The notes under the pieces were generated by a model. It searched no databases. It had not been told where the DNA came from and saw nothing but the letters and a program-made list of their open reading frames with translations. A stretch of DNA of 64,000 nt from a virus, in the IMG/VR virus record IMGVR_UViG_3300044807_000039, positions 64,001-128,000 of that record; one strand, given 5' to 3'. Position 1 is the stretch's first letter, and each line of letters opens with the position of its first letter. A program made the translations under genes and the position numbers. Shown piece after piece: positions 20,720 through 29,486 of the stretch.

Positions 20720-22681
20720 GTGGTTTTAGTAAATGAAGGAGGTCAGCTCACTGATCCTTACAGAAATTTCATTGCAGTTTCAAGATACGCACGCTGGGAT
20801 GAAGAAAAAGGTCGCAGGGAAAATTGGTCTGAGACTGTAGATAGATATGTAGAATTTATGCTTGAGACCGTAGCCAAGAATAACAATTATAAGGCTACAA
20901 AGGCGTTGCGTGAGGAAATTCGCTCCGCAATTCTTAATCACCAGGTAATGCCATCCATGCGAGCGCTTATGACCGCAGGACCAGCATTGGAGCGTGAGAA
21001 TCTAGCTGGATATAACTGTGCTTTCATTTCCGTAGACTCTCCCCGCGCATTCGATGAAGCACTATACGTTCTTATGAACGGAACTGGATTGGGATTCAGC
21101 GTCACCCAGGAAGACGTAAACAAGCTTCCGATTATTGACGATGATTTCCACCAGACCGACACCACAATCATGGTGGCGGATTCTAAATTGGGTTGGTCGA
21201 AGGCCCTCAAAGAATTGGTTGCCATGCTTTATACTGGTCAGGTTCCATTCATTAATACGGACAAGGTCCGTCCTGCTGGAGCAAGACTAAAGACCTTCGG
21301 CGGTCGTGCAAGTGGGCCAGCTCCATTGCGTGAGGTATTAGAATTCTTCATCCGTACTTTCAAGAAGGCGGCAGGCCGCAGGCTTACCACTCTTGAGTGC
21401 CATGATCTGGTCTGTAAGATCGCAGAAATTGTTGTGGTGGGTGGAGTTAGGCGAGCAGCACTTATTTCGCTTTCTGATCTTAGCGATAACAAGGTAGCAA
21501 GAGCAAAAACCGGGGAGTGGTGGACAGCTAATCCACAAAGAGCACTAGCTAATAACAGTGCAATTTATGCAACCAAGCCAGACGTAGAGACCTTCCTGGC
21601 GGAATGGTCCAATCTTATTGAAAGCAAGTCAGGCGAGCGCGGAATCTTCAACATCGATTCTATTCGTAAGCACATTACAAAGTTTGGTCGTAGAGATCCT
21701 GATAAGGTTCAGGGAGTCAATCCCTGTGGAGAAATTCCGCTTCGTCCGAATGGTCTATGTAATTTGACCGAAGTAATCGTAGAAGCTGCTGACACCAAGG
21801 AGACAATTAAGGAAAAGATTAGAATTGCTACCATTCTTGGTACATTCCAGTCAACCTTGACAAACTTTAAGTATCTTCGCAAGTCTTGGCGTGAAAATGC
21901 CGACGAAGAGAGGCTACTTGGAGTGTCCTTGACCGGCCAGTTTGGTAATACTTTGTTTAATGGTTCAGAGGGACTGGATAAACTTTCTGAAACTCTCGAT
22001 GAGCTTCGTCTTTATGCAGTGGAAGTAAATAAGGAGCTTGCGGCAAAGCTTGGAATTAACCAGTCGGTAGCAGTTACCACCGTTAAGCCAAGTGGGACCG
22101 TAAGCCAGCTAGCAAAGTCTAGTTCGGGCATGCATCCATGGCACAGCGAATATTACCTAAGGACAGTACGGGGATCGAATAATGACCCGCTTACCACCTT
22201 CCTTAAGGACAGTGGTATTCCTAGCGAGCCATGCGTAATGCGTCCGAATGACACTACTGTGCTGTACTTCCCAACCGAGGCACCGAAGGGAGCTGTTACG
22301 CGTAAGGATCTCACTGCTCTTGAGCATCTAGAAATTTGGCGCGTATATAGAAACCACTGGACCGAGCATAATCCTTCGGTAACAATTTCGGTAAAGGATG
22401 AAGAGTGGATTGATGTAGCCGCCTGGCTTTACAAAAACTGGGAGGATGCAGCTGGAATTAGTTTTCTACCCCAGACTGACCACGTATACAAGCAGGCTCC
22501 TTATCAGGATGTCACTCAGGAAGAATATGAGGCATGGATGGAAAGGATGCCAGATGAAATTCATTGGTCATTGCTTTCGCATTACGAGGTAGAGGATACA
22601 ACTACGGGCTCACAGACTCTTGCTTGCTCCGCTGATGGCGGTTGCGAAGTAGTTGACATTGGAGTACAAACCCAAGTATAA
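20720..22681 (+). CDS. nrdJ: Class II (adenosylcobalamin) ribonucleotide reductase, 653 aa
   Basis: Reduces ribonucleotides to deoxyribonucleotides using a B12-derived radical. N334-P-C336-G-E338 is the radical cysteine site. C100 (YNCAFISV) and C347 (GLCNL) match the redox pair of Lactobacillus-type RTPR. V-K-P-S-G-T is present in the C-terminal third, and C636/C642 (CSADGGC) form the re-reduction tail served by NrdH. GTG start after AAGGGAG. No NrdB-like gene is seen, as expected for class II. The monomeric RTPR type is about 740 residues, so this is somewhat short. Confidence 0.92.
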   Translation: MVLVNEGGQLTDPYRNFIAVSRYARWDEEKGRRENWSETVDRYVEFMLETVAKNNNYKATKALREEIRSAILNHQVMPSMRALMTAGPALERENLAGYNCAFISVDSPRAFDEALYVLMNGTGLGFSVTQEDVNKLPIIDDDFHQTDTTIMVADSKLGWSKALKELVAMLYTGQVPFINTDKVRPAGARLKTFGGRASGPAPLREVLEFFIRTFKKAAGRRLTTLECHDLVCKIAEIVVVGGVRRAALISLSDLSDNKVARAKTGEWWTANPQRALANNSAIYATKPDVETFLAEWSNLIESKSGERGIFNIDSIRKHITKFGRRDPDKVQGVNPCGEIPLRPNGLCNLTEVIVEAADTKETIKEKIRIATILGTFQSTLTNFKYLRKSWRENADEERLLGVSLTGQFGNTLFNGSEGLDKLSETLDELRLYAVEVNKELAAKLGINQSVAVTTVKPSGTVSQLAKSSSGMHPWHSEYYLRTVRGSNNDPLTTFLKDSGIPSEPCVMRPNDTTVLYFPTEAPKGAVTRKDLTALEHLEIWRVYRNHWTEHNPSVTISVKDEEWIDVAAWLYKNWEDAAGISFLPQTDHVYKQAPYQDVTQEEYEAWMERMPDEIHWSLLSHYEVEDTTTGSQTLACSADGGCEVVDIGVQTQV

Positions 22682-22775
22682 TTTAAATATCGCAGCGAGG
22701 GCTTGTGATGAATAGAGATTAGGTAGGTCCAGTACGCCATCTAAGGATGTGTGCATTTCCTACTTTAGGATGATT

Positions 22776-22806
22776 AAGCCAGGCGACTTCGGTCCCTGGC
22801 TTTTTC
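22776..22806 (+). terminator. Intrinsic terminator with UUCG loop after nrdJ
   Basis: Stem AAGCCAGG with CCTGGCTT around an inner GAC-UUCG-GUC, followed by TTTTT. The 95 bases before it contain no gene. Confidence 0.85.
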
Positions 22807-22843
22807 CTTTCTAGAGACATTTATCTCTAACGGGCTAATCGAT

Positions 22844-22872
22844 TTGCGTTATAGCCATCATAATTGTATCCT
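22844..22872 (+). promoter_or_regulatory. Promoter before the 22889 gene
   Basis: TTGCGT (22844-22849), a 17-base spacer, TATCCT (22867-22872). The transcript would start near 22879 and keep the AGGAGGG Shine-Dalgarno only in part. Moderate match. Confidence 0.45.
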
Positions 22873-22888
22873 GCTATAGGAGGGAACA

Positions 22889-23212
22889 ATGATTAGTTAC
22901 TATCAATTTGTGCCGGGTCCTGGAAGTCAAGAGGAATTCGACGCAACAGCTTTACACGTAACGGAACATCTATCGTCTGTCGCAGATGAAGATGATAATC
23001 CAAATACTCATGCTGGCTCGGTTAATATTTCCATTGAACCAGCAGTCCGAGAGTCAGATGGTATGACTGGATTCATTATTCAAGGCTATCTCGATGCTGA
23101 TCCCGTTGCTCCGTATCTACGCGAGGACTTCAATCCGGAAGACGATATTGCAAACAACCCTCTTTCGGTGCCTTCCATTCTGGATAATAAAACAGAAGGT
23201 GGAGGTCTATGA
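22889..23212 (+). CDS. Hypothetical protein before the endolysin, 107 aa
   Basis: Strong TATAGGAGGGAACA before the ATG. Acidic soluble protein with ADEDDNPNTHAG and EDFNPEDDIANN. Overlaps the amidase gene by four bases (ATGA). Possibly a lysis-associated or tail protein; no motif. Confidence 0.7.
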   Translation: MISYYQFVPGPGSQEEFDATALHVTEHLSSVADEDDNPNTHAGSVNISIEPAVRESDGMTGFIIQGYLDADPVAPYLREDFNPEDDIANNPLSVPSILDNKTEGGGL

Positions 23213-24033
23213 GCGTCGCACGAGCAACAGAGGTAATGGCAAGACTTCGAAATGAAGGTATTGCCGTCCGCGAGCAGGCGGGTTGGCAGTCCAGAGGAAA
23301 TGGACAGACCTCTGCTTATCAAGGTATTGTCACGCACCACACAGCTACAGCATTCGCCAATGCCAATCTTGGTGTTTTGATTAACGGAAGACCAGATCTA
23401 AGCGGACCACTATGTAATAGTTGTGGTTGGGCAGATGGATCGGTTGGTATCATCGCCGCACACCCTGCAAATCATGCGGGGGCTTCGGGAGGCTACAACA
23501 CAGCACCACTTCCTAAAACATCTCTATTTAACAAGATGGTTTGGGGACATGAGATTATTTATCCAGGTACCTCTCCAATGACAGCAGCACAGTATAGGAC
23601 AGCGACAATCCTTTCTAAGATCTGCGTGGATGTATTCGGATTTAGTGATGTAAACAGAATTAAAGGCCACGCTGAAACCAGTATTACCGGAAAATGGGAT
23701 CCAGGTTATGCAAGTGGTAAGACAATTGATCTAAATAAATTTAGAAATGATGCACGTATTGCATTAAATACGCCAGTAAAGGAGGTAGACATGGAACTAA
23801 CAGATAAAGTTAGAATGCCTAACTGGCTTGGCACCGATACCCCAGACAATACCAGGACTGTGAACGACATTCTCAGCACCTGCAACGTCTGGATTTCACA
23901 GACCAAGACAGCCGTTGGCGAACTTTCTGCAAAATTGGACAAGGTTAGCAAAGTTGAGCCAGTCATCGATTACGATCTGCTTGCAGACAAGGTAGTTAAG
24001 CGCCTTGCGGCAATTCAGTTTAAGGCTAGTTAA
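23209..24033 (+). CDS. Endolysin, N-acetylmuramoyl-L-alanine amidase, 274 aa
   Basis: Residues 20-175 form an Amidase_2/PGRP-type domain: IVTHHTAT (H43/H44), W-G-H-E, G-H154-A-E, and G-K162-W-D164-P-G as zinc ligands and catalytic residues. It cleaves the bond between MurNAc and the stem peptide. Residues 190-274 are a C-terminal region with helical TAVGELSAKLDKVSKV, perhaps for wall binding or oligomerisation. No signal peptide, so release through a holin is expected; the best holin candidate is at 55119. Confidence 0.88.
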   Translation: MSVARATEVMARLRNEGIAVREQAGWQSRGNGQTSAYQGIVTHHTATAFANANLGVLINGRPDLSGPLCNSCGWADGSVGIIAAHPANHAGASGGYNTAPLPKTSLFNKMVWGHEIIYPGTSPMTAAQYRTATILSKICVDVFGFSDVNRIKGHAETSITGKWDPGYASGKTIDLNKFRNDARIALNTPVKEVDMELTDKVRMPNWLGTDTPDNTRTVNDILSTCNVWISQTKTAVGELSAKLDKVSKVEPVIDYDLLADKVVKRLAAIQFKAS

Positions 24034-24047
24034 AAAATAATCAAACA

Positions 24048-24076
24048 ATACCCCCTTTATGGGGGTATTTGTTTTT
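24048..24076 (+). terminator. Intrinsic terminator after the endolysin
   Basis: Stem ATACCCCC with GGGGGTAT around TTTAT, followed by TTGTTTTT. Its T-run partly overlaps the -35 of the next promoter. Confidence 0.88.
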
Positions 24077-24096
24077 AAAGGTGGGTAATGTACAAT
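24069..24096 (+). promoter_or_regulatory. Promoter for the PAS gene, leaderless
   Basis: TTGTTT (24069-24074), a 16-base spacer, TACAAT (24091-24096). Expected +1 near 24103, three bases before the ATG at 24106. Confidence 0.55.
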
Positions 24097-24105
24097 ACAG
24101 ATATA

Positions 24106-24516
24106 ATGGGATTATTCAATCGAGTAGAGGAGCTATCAAAAAATCTTGAAAGCCTTATTGAAAAGGCTGAGCTTTGGCAACTGCTTTTTGATGAATCCCC
24201 AGACGCAATAGCTCTTTTTAATGAGGGAATGCGATTCTTTTTGGTAAATAAGGCTTTTTGTGAGTTAACCAATTTCACTGAAGAAGAGATTACTGGTCAA
24301 AAATTAAGTATTGTTTTGCCATCCGAATTTCGCAGGGCGCACAAGCAATATGAAAGAGACTTCATGAAAAGCCCTGAAAAGAAGGTAAATAGACACGGAC
24401 TTGCACCAAAGATACTTACTCGTGAAGGTGAAGCGTTAGCGGTCGACATAGATTTGTCCTTTTTTAACTACGATGGTCGAACCTACTACACTGCTTTCAT
24501 TAGAAAGTTAGCTTGA
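24106..24516 (+). CDS. Lone PAS-domain protein, 136 aa
   Basis: A short N-terminal coiled coil (RVEELSKNLESLIEKAELW) leads into one PAS fold: LFDESPDAIALFN, FFLVNKAFCELTNFTEEEITGQ, and the closing VDIDLSFFNYDGRTYYTAFIRKL. There is no kinase, cyclase or DNA-binding domain. PAS modules sense ligands or mediate dimerisation, so this could interfere with host sensor proteins. ATG at 24106 is chosen because the promoter's -10 lies over the start at 24088. Single-gene unit between a terminator and the tail genes. Confidence 0.8.
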   Translation: MGLFNRVEELSKNLESLIEKAELWQLLFDESPDAIALFNEGMRFFLVNKAFCELTNFTEEEITGQKLSIVLPSEFRRAHKQYERDFMKSPEKKVNRHGLAPKILTREGEALAVDIDLSFFNYDGRTYYTAFIRKLA

Positions 24517-24535
24517 TTGATGTTACAATAACGGT

Positions 24536-25042
24536 ATGCCCTTTCAAACTTTAGTATTACCAGCAGGTGTCGAGCAGTCAACTATCATTACTATTCCCCG
24601 AAATGGAGACTGGTCTGGTTTGACTCGTATTCGAGCCACCACCTATGGCGTCAACGCCGTGATTCATTCTCTGGAGTTCATTGACTGTTCACAGAATGAT
24701 AATAGGACAAGATATCGCCGGGTTGGTTACAAGAGGGCTAATAACTGGTATAACTTTGCATTAGTTAAGGATCAGGAGTTTTATTGGTGGGCGCGAGGCA
24801 AGGAATCCTTGGTTAAGATGACCTATACCGCCACTAATCCCATTTGGTTTATTTACGAGACTGCTAAATATGGTTGGATTGACCCAGCAGACCCATTGCC
24901 AGCTTTTTCATGGAACAAGTATGCAGATGCAAAGCCTTGGGTTACTAATCTAGCTGCGAATAATCCAACTGAATATAGAATTATTGACCCATTTCCTGCG
25001 CGAGATAACCTTGGGGTAACCTACTGGAGGCCAAGAGTTTAA
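24536..25042 (+). CDS. Tail-associated beta-sandwich protein, 168 aa
   Basis: Contains a module with LVLPAG..., AVIHSLEF..., KMTYTATNP..IYE that recurs in the next gene and near the end of the 1268-residue tail protein at 43398. The body is beta-rich with many Trp and Tyr residues, suggesting carbohydrate or receptor binding. Leaderless start with TACAAT at 24524-24529. Stop overlaps the next ATG. Confidence 0.7.
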   Translation: MPFQTLVLPAGVEQSTIITIPRNGDWSGLTRIRATTYGVNAVIHSLEFIDCSQNDNRTRYRRVGYKRANNWYNFALVKDQEFYWWARGKESLVKMTYTATNPIWFIYETAKYGWIDPADPLPAFSWNKYADAKPWVTNLAANNPTEYRIIDPFPARDNLGVTYWRPRV

Positions 25043-25545
25043 TGGCGACAAGAACAATGCAGCTGCCAGCCGGGACAACCCATACCGAGCTTATAGCTCT
25101 ACCTCTTACTGGTAGTTGGCTCGGTATGGTTCGTGTTGGTATCGCAACCCAAAAAGCAAATGCAACGATTCACGAATGGGTATTTATATGGCCAAATATG
25201 CCTAATAATAAAACAGGCTATAGGCGTACGGCTATGTCGAGTGCTAATAATTATTATAACTCTACGCTCACTCCGGATGTAGCTCAGTACCGTTGGTTAT
25301 GCCAAAATGAGTCGTTAGTGAAGATAACCTATACCTCAGCTAATCCAATCAGTCTTATCTATGAGACCAACAGGGTAATTTTACCATCACCATATCCCAA
25401 GTTGTCCAATACGCCATGGAATATTTCTAGTGCTACGCCATGGACTGGAGCCGGTAATAATCTTACTGGTCCAAATCCTACGGAAAGGGTGGCTGGACCA
25501 ACCGCACAACTTACAGGATTTGTGTATTGGAAGCCAACAACATGA
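25042..25545 (+). CDS. Tail-associated beta-sandwich protein, 167 aa (paralogue)
   Basis: Paralogue of the preceding gene: same length, LPAGTTHTELIALPLTGSW, ATIHEWVF, RRTAMSSANNYYN, KITYTSANPISLIYE, and a closing VYWKP like its partner's TYWRP. The two are joined by a one-base overlap (TAATG). Together they may form a hetero-oligomeric adhesin or a capsid or tail decoration. Confidence 0.7.
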   Translation: MATRTMQLPAGTTHTELIALPLTGSWLGMVRVGIATQKANATIHEWVFIWPNMPNNKTGYRRTAMSSANNYYNSTLTPDVAQYRWLCQNESLVKITYTSANPISLIYETNRVILPSPYPKLSNTPWNISSATPWTGAGNNLTGPNPTERVAGPTAQLTGFVYWKPTT

Positions 25546-27122
25546 GTAAATATGATCAGCTAGCTTTTGCTAGTAAGCCAAACCTTTATCTGGCTGCCCC
25601 AAGTCTACTAGATCAATCTAATTCTGGAGCTTTTACGTTCCTGGTAAACAATCTAGCGTTGGGTGGCCAGCCAATCATATATGGCCATGAAAGCTCATTT
25701 AAGCTGGAGACAGGAGCAACCTGTAGTGTCGGTGGCAACCCGGTCTTTAGGTTCGGTGTTACCACTGAACTTGTAATGCTTGCTTCGTTGCCAAGTCAAG
25801 AGACTGAGGTAATTGTGGCAAGTAATGGTAGTGGTCTGTTCATTACTCCGACTTCTGTTGTCTTGCGTTTAAATTACATCAAGGACGAATCCGCAAAATC
25901 GTTAACGGCTGAAATTCTTGTACCGGATTGGAGTCAAAAACTCTATATCACAATTTCGATCGGGGACAATCAGGCGTCATTGACGGTGAACAATAAATCA
26001 ACAACCGTTATTTTGGATGGACTATTGGACAGTGCTATTACCAGCACTAATATAGGTGGCACCTTCGCCACAGGTTACTTCATCCTATTGGATGGATTTG
26101 GCGTATATAGTCGAAAGCTTCTAAACAAAAACGATGCATTAAATGATCCAACTCGCGGACATAACATATATGCGTCTGCTGTTTACGGTGCCAATTCAAC
26201 AGACTTTTCTACTTATAGCAGTATCGAGGCAATTAATGTAAATATAGGCGATTTCCAATACGTCAATTACGTAGGTCTAGATCATGAAAGTCTTTTGTAT
26301 AGATACCAGGTGTCAGCTAACGATGGAAACGTTTCATATATTGCCGTGCAGACAAACAATGATTCATTAGTTGTGGAATGGGATCTTAATGGTGGAGAGG
26401 TCGGAACATTCTTGCGTTACTTGGTGGTTCCAATTACTTCGCCAGGTAGCGTCATTACGTTTAAAATTCCAGCGCAAGGCTCTGGAGAATTTAATATGCG
26501 TATTGAAAATATACTGTCTGGAAACGTAATGTCCGAAACTCCTGCATTTCTGCGGACTACGGGTAAGCCAATTTTTCCAGCGGAGCCATCTGACTCTATT
26601 GTTAACTGTCCTCCAGGTGTAATTATGGACTTCGCAAGCTTTGAAGGTACCTGGCTTGAGCAGGGTATCGAGAGCTGGACCTTGCCTAAGTCGGTTGAAT
26701 TGATTTTTAAGCCGGATGAAGCTGGAGTAATATTTTCTAGTTCTAATGGAGTGATCAGTACCAGTGCTCAGAGCGGTTATAGTATGTGGCTTAATGGGGT
26801 GGCGGTAGCAAATCTAACCAACATCCTTATGAATCAATGGAATCATCTTGTCCTTATTAACACTACTCCAACGGCTACAACCTTTACTTTGAATACGAAT
26901 GGGACTTCAGTTCCAACAAAGATGCGCTATCTTTTACTTTCTTCATACCGTCAAGAATTAGTTCAAGCCGATATTGAGCAAATGTATAAGGTGTCAATTG
27001 GAGTGGATACTATTACCGTAAATGAAGTACCAGTCGTTGTAGCCGAAGGAATGTTTGAAAACAGTCAACCCTTTCAGGTATTTGGTAATGTTTGGTCAAT
27101 TGTTGGTGCTGGCGGAAACTAA
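25542..27122 (+). CDS. Minor tail/adhesion protein, LamG-like, 526 aa
   Basis: Start is an ATGA overlap with the previous gene. Two jelly-roll regions are suggested: residues about 30-210 (SWKLYITISIGDN-type strands with FAT-GYFILLDGFGVYSRKL) and 340-510 (IIMDFASFEGTWLEQ..., NQWNHLVLINTTPT...). The second resembles concanavalin-like LamG folds that bind sugars. It sits just before the portal gene rather than with the tail genes. Probably part of the host-recognition apparatus. Confidence 0.6.
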   Translation: MSKYDQLAFASKPNLYLAAPSLLDQSNSGAFTFLVNNLALGGQPIIYGHESSFKLETGATCSVGGNPVFRFGVTTELVMLASLPSQETEVIVASNGSGLFITPTSVVLRLNYIKDESAKSLTAEILVPDWSQKLYITISIGDNQASLTVNNKSTTVILDGLLDSAITSTNIGGTFATGYFILLDGFGVYSRKLLNKNDALNDPTRGHNIYASAVYGANSTDFSTYSSIEAINVNIGDFQYVNYVGLDHESLLYRYQVSANDGNVSYIAVQTNNDSLVVEWDLNGGEVGTFLRYLVVPITSPGSVITFKIPAQGSGEFNMRIENILSGNVMSETPAFLRTTGKPIFPAEPSDSIVNCPPGVIMDFASFEGTWLEQGIESWTLPKSVELIFKPDEAGVIFSSSNGVISTSAQSGYSMWLNGVAVANLTNILMNQWNHLVLINTTPTATTFTLNTNGTSVPTKMRYLLLSSYRQELVQADIEQMYKVSIGVDTITVNEVPVVVAEGMFENSQPFQVFGNVWSIVGAGGN

Positions 27123-27182
27123 AATGTGCAGTCTTGGTTTACAATTTAGCGTATATGAATAAAAAGTGGTATACTTTTTGAT

Positions 27183-27509
27183 ATGGGCAATAAAAGTAAA
27201 CTTACTGAGGTACGAGAGACCAATCTGGGTGTTTATGTTTGGCAGCTTCAAGATGGAAGTTTTCTCAGTGACGACGATTTGAACATTTTATCGATCACCG
27301 CAATGCGTGGTGACCTGCGTGCGATGGCTAATATCACCGCTACAGCTAAATATTTAGGATTTGGTGATGGCCATCCCGTTTTTGCCGAGGGCCGCAGGAA
27401 AATTGATCAGGAGGAATGGGAGTACCAGCAGGAACGTTCCCGAAACGGCTACATTCCAGACCCATACGATATTGGAATCTTTAAGGAAGGATTGAAAAAG
27501 AAAAAATGA
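27183..27509 (+). CDS. Hypothetical protein before the portal, 108 aa
   Basis: Leaderless: TATACT at 27170-27175, seven bases before the ATG. Product has a beta start (NLGVYVWQLQDGSFLSDDD), a helical middle and a basic tail ending KKKK. Overlaps the portal gene by four bases. Probably virion-assembly-related from its position. Confidence 0.7.
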   Translation: MGNKSKLTEVRETNLGVYVWQLQDGSFLSDDDLNILSITAMRGDLRAMANITATAKYLGFGDGHPVFAEGRRKIDQEEWEYQQERSRNGYIPDPYDIGIFKEGLKKKK

Positions 27510-29077
27510 TTACAGCAGTAACCAAAGACGAAGTAGACTATGCAGTTACGTCTACCCTGGAAAAGCGCCACGAACGCGCCGATGACCCATTTGATCTTAA
27601 GCTAAAGGACGTTCGTAAGCTTAAGGGGCTTTCTCGTAAGTTCATTGCGAAGGCTGATAGACGAACCAAGAAAGGCTACTACGGCGAGAATGGGGCTGCT
27701 TCTAAGCAAATAACCGATGAAGTTTTTTATGGTTATGGATATCTAGACCTTATTACCCCTCCATACAACCTTAACTACCTAGCAAAGCTATACGAAATCT
27801 CTCCCGCACATCATGCAGCATGTGATGCCAAGGTTGAGAGTGTTTTTGGTTTGGGCTGGGAATGGATTGAATCACCTAAGCTAAAGCGTGCTCGTGAAGC
27901 TACCCGAACCACTTCTGGCTTAGATAAATTAGAAAAAAACCTTAGCTCAGTTCGTGCAGACATGACCGAATGGCTAGATAACATCAATAACCTAGATGTA
28001 TTTGATGAGATCATGAAAAAGGCCGGAAGTGATTATGAAACTACTGGCAATGGATATATTGAGGTGGGTAGAACCCAATCTGGAAAAATTGGATACATTG
28101 GTCATATTCCTTCGCAGCATGTTCGTATTAGACGAGAGCGCGACGGCTTCGTACAGATTATTGGGAATAGAGTTGCTTTCTTTAATAACTTTGGACAAAA
28201 GGCCGTTAATGATGTTACCGATGATCAAAGCCCTAACGAAATAATCCACCTTAAGAAATACAGTCCCACAAGCTTGTATTATGGCGTGCCAGATATTGTC
28301 GCGGCCAAGGGACCACTTGCCGGTAACGAATTTGCCAATAGATATAACCTAGACTACTTTGAAAACAAGGCAGTTCCAAGGCATGTTATTGTGGTTAAGG
28401 GCGGTTCGTTGTCGCAGGACTCAGTTAATAAGCTTGTAGAATTTTTTGAGACTGGTCTACGTGGACAACACCATCGTTCCATTTATATCCCATTGGGAAA
28501 GTCGGGAATAGAGGGACCTGACCCAGACATTGAATTCAAGTCGATTGAGGCAGATCAACAGGACTTTAGTTTTGGTGATTACCGTGAAGCTAATAATGAA
28601 GAGATCTTTATGGCTCACCGTATTCCCGCCTCTCGTGCTGGTGTATTTAGTGCGAACATTTCCCTAGCGGCATCGCGCGACGCAGATAAGGTGTTTAAGG
28701 AATCCTATTCACGTCCGGAGCAAGCGATCTTTGAAAAGAAGATGGGGCGCATATTCAAGGAAATCACCGATGTTGTTGTCTTTAAGCTTAATGAGCTTAG
28801 CCTAGTTGATGAGGACACTCGTAGCCAGATTGACGAACGTTACCTACGTGCTGGTGCATATGTACCTGATGAGGTACGTAGGGTCAAGGGGATGCCTCCT
28901 CGACCAGATGGAAAGGGAATGGAGCCAAGCATGCTTAATCCAGCCCAAAAGGCTGAGGCGACAGCACAGGCCACCGCCTCCAGGACCAGAGACTCAGCAA
29001 GACAGGCGTCTAGCAGTGGAAAAGCCGGGGACACCGGAACAAGGAACGCAAAGGGAGCAGGTAGGAAGACACCATGA
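27506..29077 (+). CDS. Portal protein, 523 aa
   Basis: The size, the position before protease/scaffold and capsid, and the motifs YYGVPDIVAAKGPLAG, NLDYFENKAVPRHVIVVKGG and FMAHRIPASRAGVF match phage portal proteins of the PBSX/SPP1-like group. Forms the dodecameric ring through which DNA enters and leaves the head. The C-terminus (residues 460-523) is low complexity, rich in Ala, Arg, Gly and Lys. No terminase gene precedes it, which is unusual. Confidence 0.85.
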   Translation: MITAVTKDEVDYAVTSTLEKRHERADDPFDLKLKDVRKLKGLSRKFIAKADRRTKKGYYGENGAASKQITDEVFYGYGYLDLITPPYNLNYLAKLYEISPAHHAACDAKVESVFGLGWEWIESPKLKRAREATRTTSGLDKLEKNLSSVRADMTEWLDNINNLDVFDEIMKKAGSDYETTGNGYIEVGRTQSGKIGYIGHIPSQHVRIRRERDGFVQIIGNRVAFFNNFGQKAVNDVTDDQSPNEIIHLKKYSPTSLYYGVPDIVAAKGPLAGNEFANRYNLDYFENKAVPRHVIVVKGGSLSQDSVNKLVEFFETGLRGQHHRSIYIPLGKSGIEGPDPDIEFKSIEADQQDFSFGDYREANNEEIFMAHRIPASRAGVFSANISLAASRDADKVFKESYSRPEQAIFEKKMGRIFKEITDVVVFKLNELSLVDEDTRSQIDERYLRAGAYVPDEVRRVKGMPPRPDGKGMEPSMLNPAQKAEATAQATASRTRDSARQASSSGKAGDTGTRNAKGAGRKTP

Positions 29078-29466
29078 TGGATAGACTAGCCAGAAGATTA
29101 TTAGCTCCAGTCAATACTTCAGTAATTAGCATCATGGGAGTTTTTAATGTTCTTTTAGGGTTCTGGCTTGTTCTCCCTTTCGATTCTTTAAATAAATATC
29201 ACCAAGGTTACTTGGAACTATTTATTGGTGTTATTTTGTTAATCATTGGCTCAACAATTCTTTTTGGAACAATCAAGGAGCACCTACCAGTGCTCAGTAG
29301 AGGAGCCTTGGTCGGATTCATGTTTTGGATTACAGTAACCGGCCTGGCTATTTATGTCAATTGGAAAGGATCAGACTGGATCTTTACTTTGATGATCGCC
29401 GTTTATCATGGGTTTGTCGGCGTCAATTTATGGGTGAATTTGAATAATTTGCCAAATAAAAAGTAA
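29074..29466 (+). CDS. Four-pass membrane protein next to the portal, 130 aa
   Basis: Hydrophobic segments at about residues 16-36, 46-66, 75-95 and 102-122 with a short basic C-terminus. ATGA overlap with the portal gene means it is translated with it. Membrane proteins are uncommon inside a head-assembly operon; a superinfection-exclusion, holin-like or membrane-assembly role is possible. Confidence 0.65.
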   Translation: MMDRLARRLLAPVNTSVISIMGVFNVLLGFWLVLPFDSLNKYHQGYLELFIGVILLIIGSTILFGTIKEHLPVLSRGALVGFMFWITVTGLAIYVNWKGSDWIFTLMIAVYHGFVGVNLWVNLNNLPNKK

Positions 29467-29477
29467 TAGTTTAGAAT
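29449..29477 (+). promoter_or_regulatory. Promoter for the protease/scaffold gene
   Basis: TTGCCA (29449-29454), a 17-base spacer, TAGAAT (29472-29477). The ATG at 29487 is about two bases from the expected +1, so the mRNA is probably leaderless. Confidence 0.65.
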
Positions 29478-29486
29478 GTAAATGTT

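Noticed and set aside
28806-29084. Overlapping rightward frame of 92 codons at the portal 3' end
   Set aside because: Arg/Gln/Pro-rich shadow of the low-complexity portal tail with no independent start site.
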